Assembly: GCA_905182995.1 (NCBI GenBank)
Contig: CAJJDP010000024.1
Location: 250,610 to 314,609 of the forward strand
DNA: 64,000 nucleotides
Direction: 5' to 3'
From: Paramecium octaurelia
Taxonomy: Eukaryota > Ciliophora > Oligohymenophorea > Peniculida > Parameciidae
Shown here piece after piece: positions 63,188 to 64,000 of the stretch. Both the position numbers and the translations under genes were made by a program. The notes under the pieces were generated by a model. The model saw only the letters and a program-made list of their open reading frames with translations. It had not been told where the DNA came from and ran no database searches. The number at the start of each line of letters is the position of its first letter. Positions within the stretch are counted from its first letter, which is position 1.

Positions 63188-63617
63188 GTATATTTGTAAA
63201 TTTTATAATTTATTAATTATTGTACTCTTTAATTTTAGATATAAAAGGCATGGCTCATTGTAATAATGATTTTACCTTAACATTTAAATATCTCCATATT
63301 TTGTATTTAAAATTTATAATATCAGAAACTAAATAAATTTATTTCTGTTTTTTTGTTATGTGTTCTATTATATTAAATAATATTTAATAAATTTGAGTCA
63401 ATCTTCTATCATTTGCTTGTAATTATAATTTATAAACCTTAATTCTCTGTTTATTTCTGTTTAAATGCATGGATAATTAGTAAATCTCATCTTTATTGAT
63501 AAATTGGAAGTATCTTAATTTGAATTTCAATGAATAGAAATCAAAAGTGATATAATGTTGAAGGGGTTTTATAAATTTTATTATACAATAATTTTATTGT
63601 AACAAATTAATTCATAA
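63188..63617. other. Intergenic, no gene supported
   Basis: About 430 bp of AT-rich DNA between divergent genes. No protein-like frame or RNA gene recognised. Confidence 0.5.
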
Positions 63618-64000
63618 ATGTCATCCCTTATTAAAAAAGATTAAAAGAAAGCCCCAAATTAGTACTTAGATTTTGATTAATTGGTTCATAAGAAATATCA
63701 CTATGATCAAAAGAAAGCTAATGACTAATCTGTTAAATAAGAATAGTATATTCTTGATCTTAAAAAAGCGTACTAAACTTAAATAATTAGTTATGATTAA
63801 CAAAAATTGGAGATCGAACCTTTATTCCAGAAAGTTGAGTTATTGTAAATAGAAAGAAAATAATTAATGGATGAAATCGAACAATATAAAATGAGTTAAA
63901 TGGAAATTCTTAAAAAATATGAATTCGAATATCAAGAGAAGGATAAATTGAACAAAGAATGCGCTAAGCTCAAATCATAAATTTAAGCATAATAAAAGAT
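63618..64000 (+). CDS. Coiled-coil protein, 3'-truncated by window
   Basis: Open from ATG 63618 to the window end, 127 residues so far. Starts MSSLIKKDQKKAPNQYLDFD. From residue 40 it is an uninterrupted Lys/Glu/Gln coiled coil (VELLQIERKQLMDEIEQYKM). No intron yet. Family cannot be told from this part; the true end lies downstream. Confidence 0.6.

Overview
This window reads as macronuclear DNA of a ciliate, most likely Paramecium. Three things show this. (1) TAA and TAG lie in frame inside clearly conserved proteins (polo kinase, P4-ATPase, ALA synthase, Sen1 helicase) and must be read as Gln, while TGA is the only stop. (2) Almost every frame break in a conserved protein is repaired by removing a GT..AG intron of about 20-31 nt. 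(3) The DNA is AT-rich and the genes are packed on both strands with short spacers. Coordinates below include the small introns and end at TGA. Gene models were spliced by eye, so starts and some introns in unknown genes are provisional.

Layout. 1-8037: a polo-like kinase cut by the window start, a U2AF large-subunit-like splicing factor, a ciliary-type coiled-coil protein, then a 1,276-bp block present twice on either side of a single N (probable assembly artefact) carrying one unknown gene. 8074-18734: two unknown genes, a Vma12-like V-ATPase assembly factor, a YIPF1/2-like protein, a P4-ATPase flippase, 5-aminolevulinate synthase, an RCC1-repeat protein and a Rab GTPase. 19241-24202: a PHD-finger protein with a poly-Gln tract written in TAA/TAG, a peroxisomal-type MFE-2 dehydrogenase and a ULK-like kinase. 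25054-36676: a pseudokinase-MORN fusion, a second MORN protein, coiled-coil genes, NAD kinase, a PH-like/CAMK-type kinase, an EF-hand protein, an unknown gene and a three-helix membrane protein. 37191-48959: coiled-coil and unknown genes, a small Tim chaperone, a RING plus chromo-barrel-like protein, an SCP-type phosphatase, a Val/Gln/Tyr-rich epiplasm/alveolin-like protein, a small membrane protein, a trichocyst matrix protein and a BBOF1-like basal-body protein. 49110-64000: two long unknown genes, a Sen1/senataxin-like helicase, a second pseudokinase, a TRF4-type poly(A) polymerase, an unknown gene and a 3'-truncated coiled-coil gene.

The genes form no operon; this is ordinary gene-dense nuclear DNA. 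Recurring themes are kinases (three apparently active, two degenerate), cortex, cilium and secretory-granule structure (trichocyst matrix protein, BBOF1-like, epiplasm-like and MORN proteins) and membrane traffic (Rab, YIPF, flippase, Vma12-like). No tRNA, rRNA, CRISPR array, transposon or telomeric repeat was recognised. The most unusual items are the two unrelated pseudokinases, the N-flanked duplication, the RING/chromo-barrel-like protein, and a one-base frame conflict in the NAD kinase gene.
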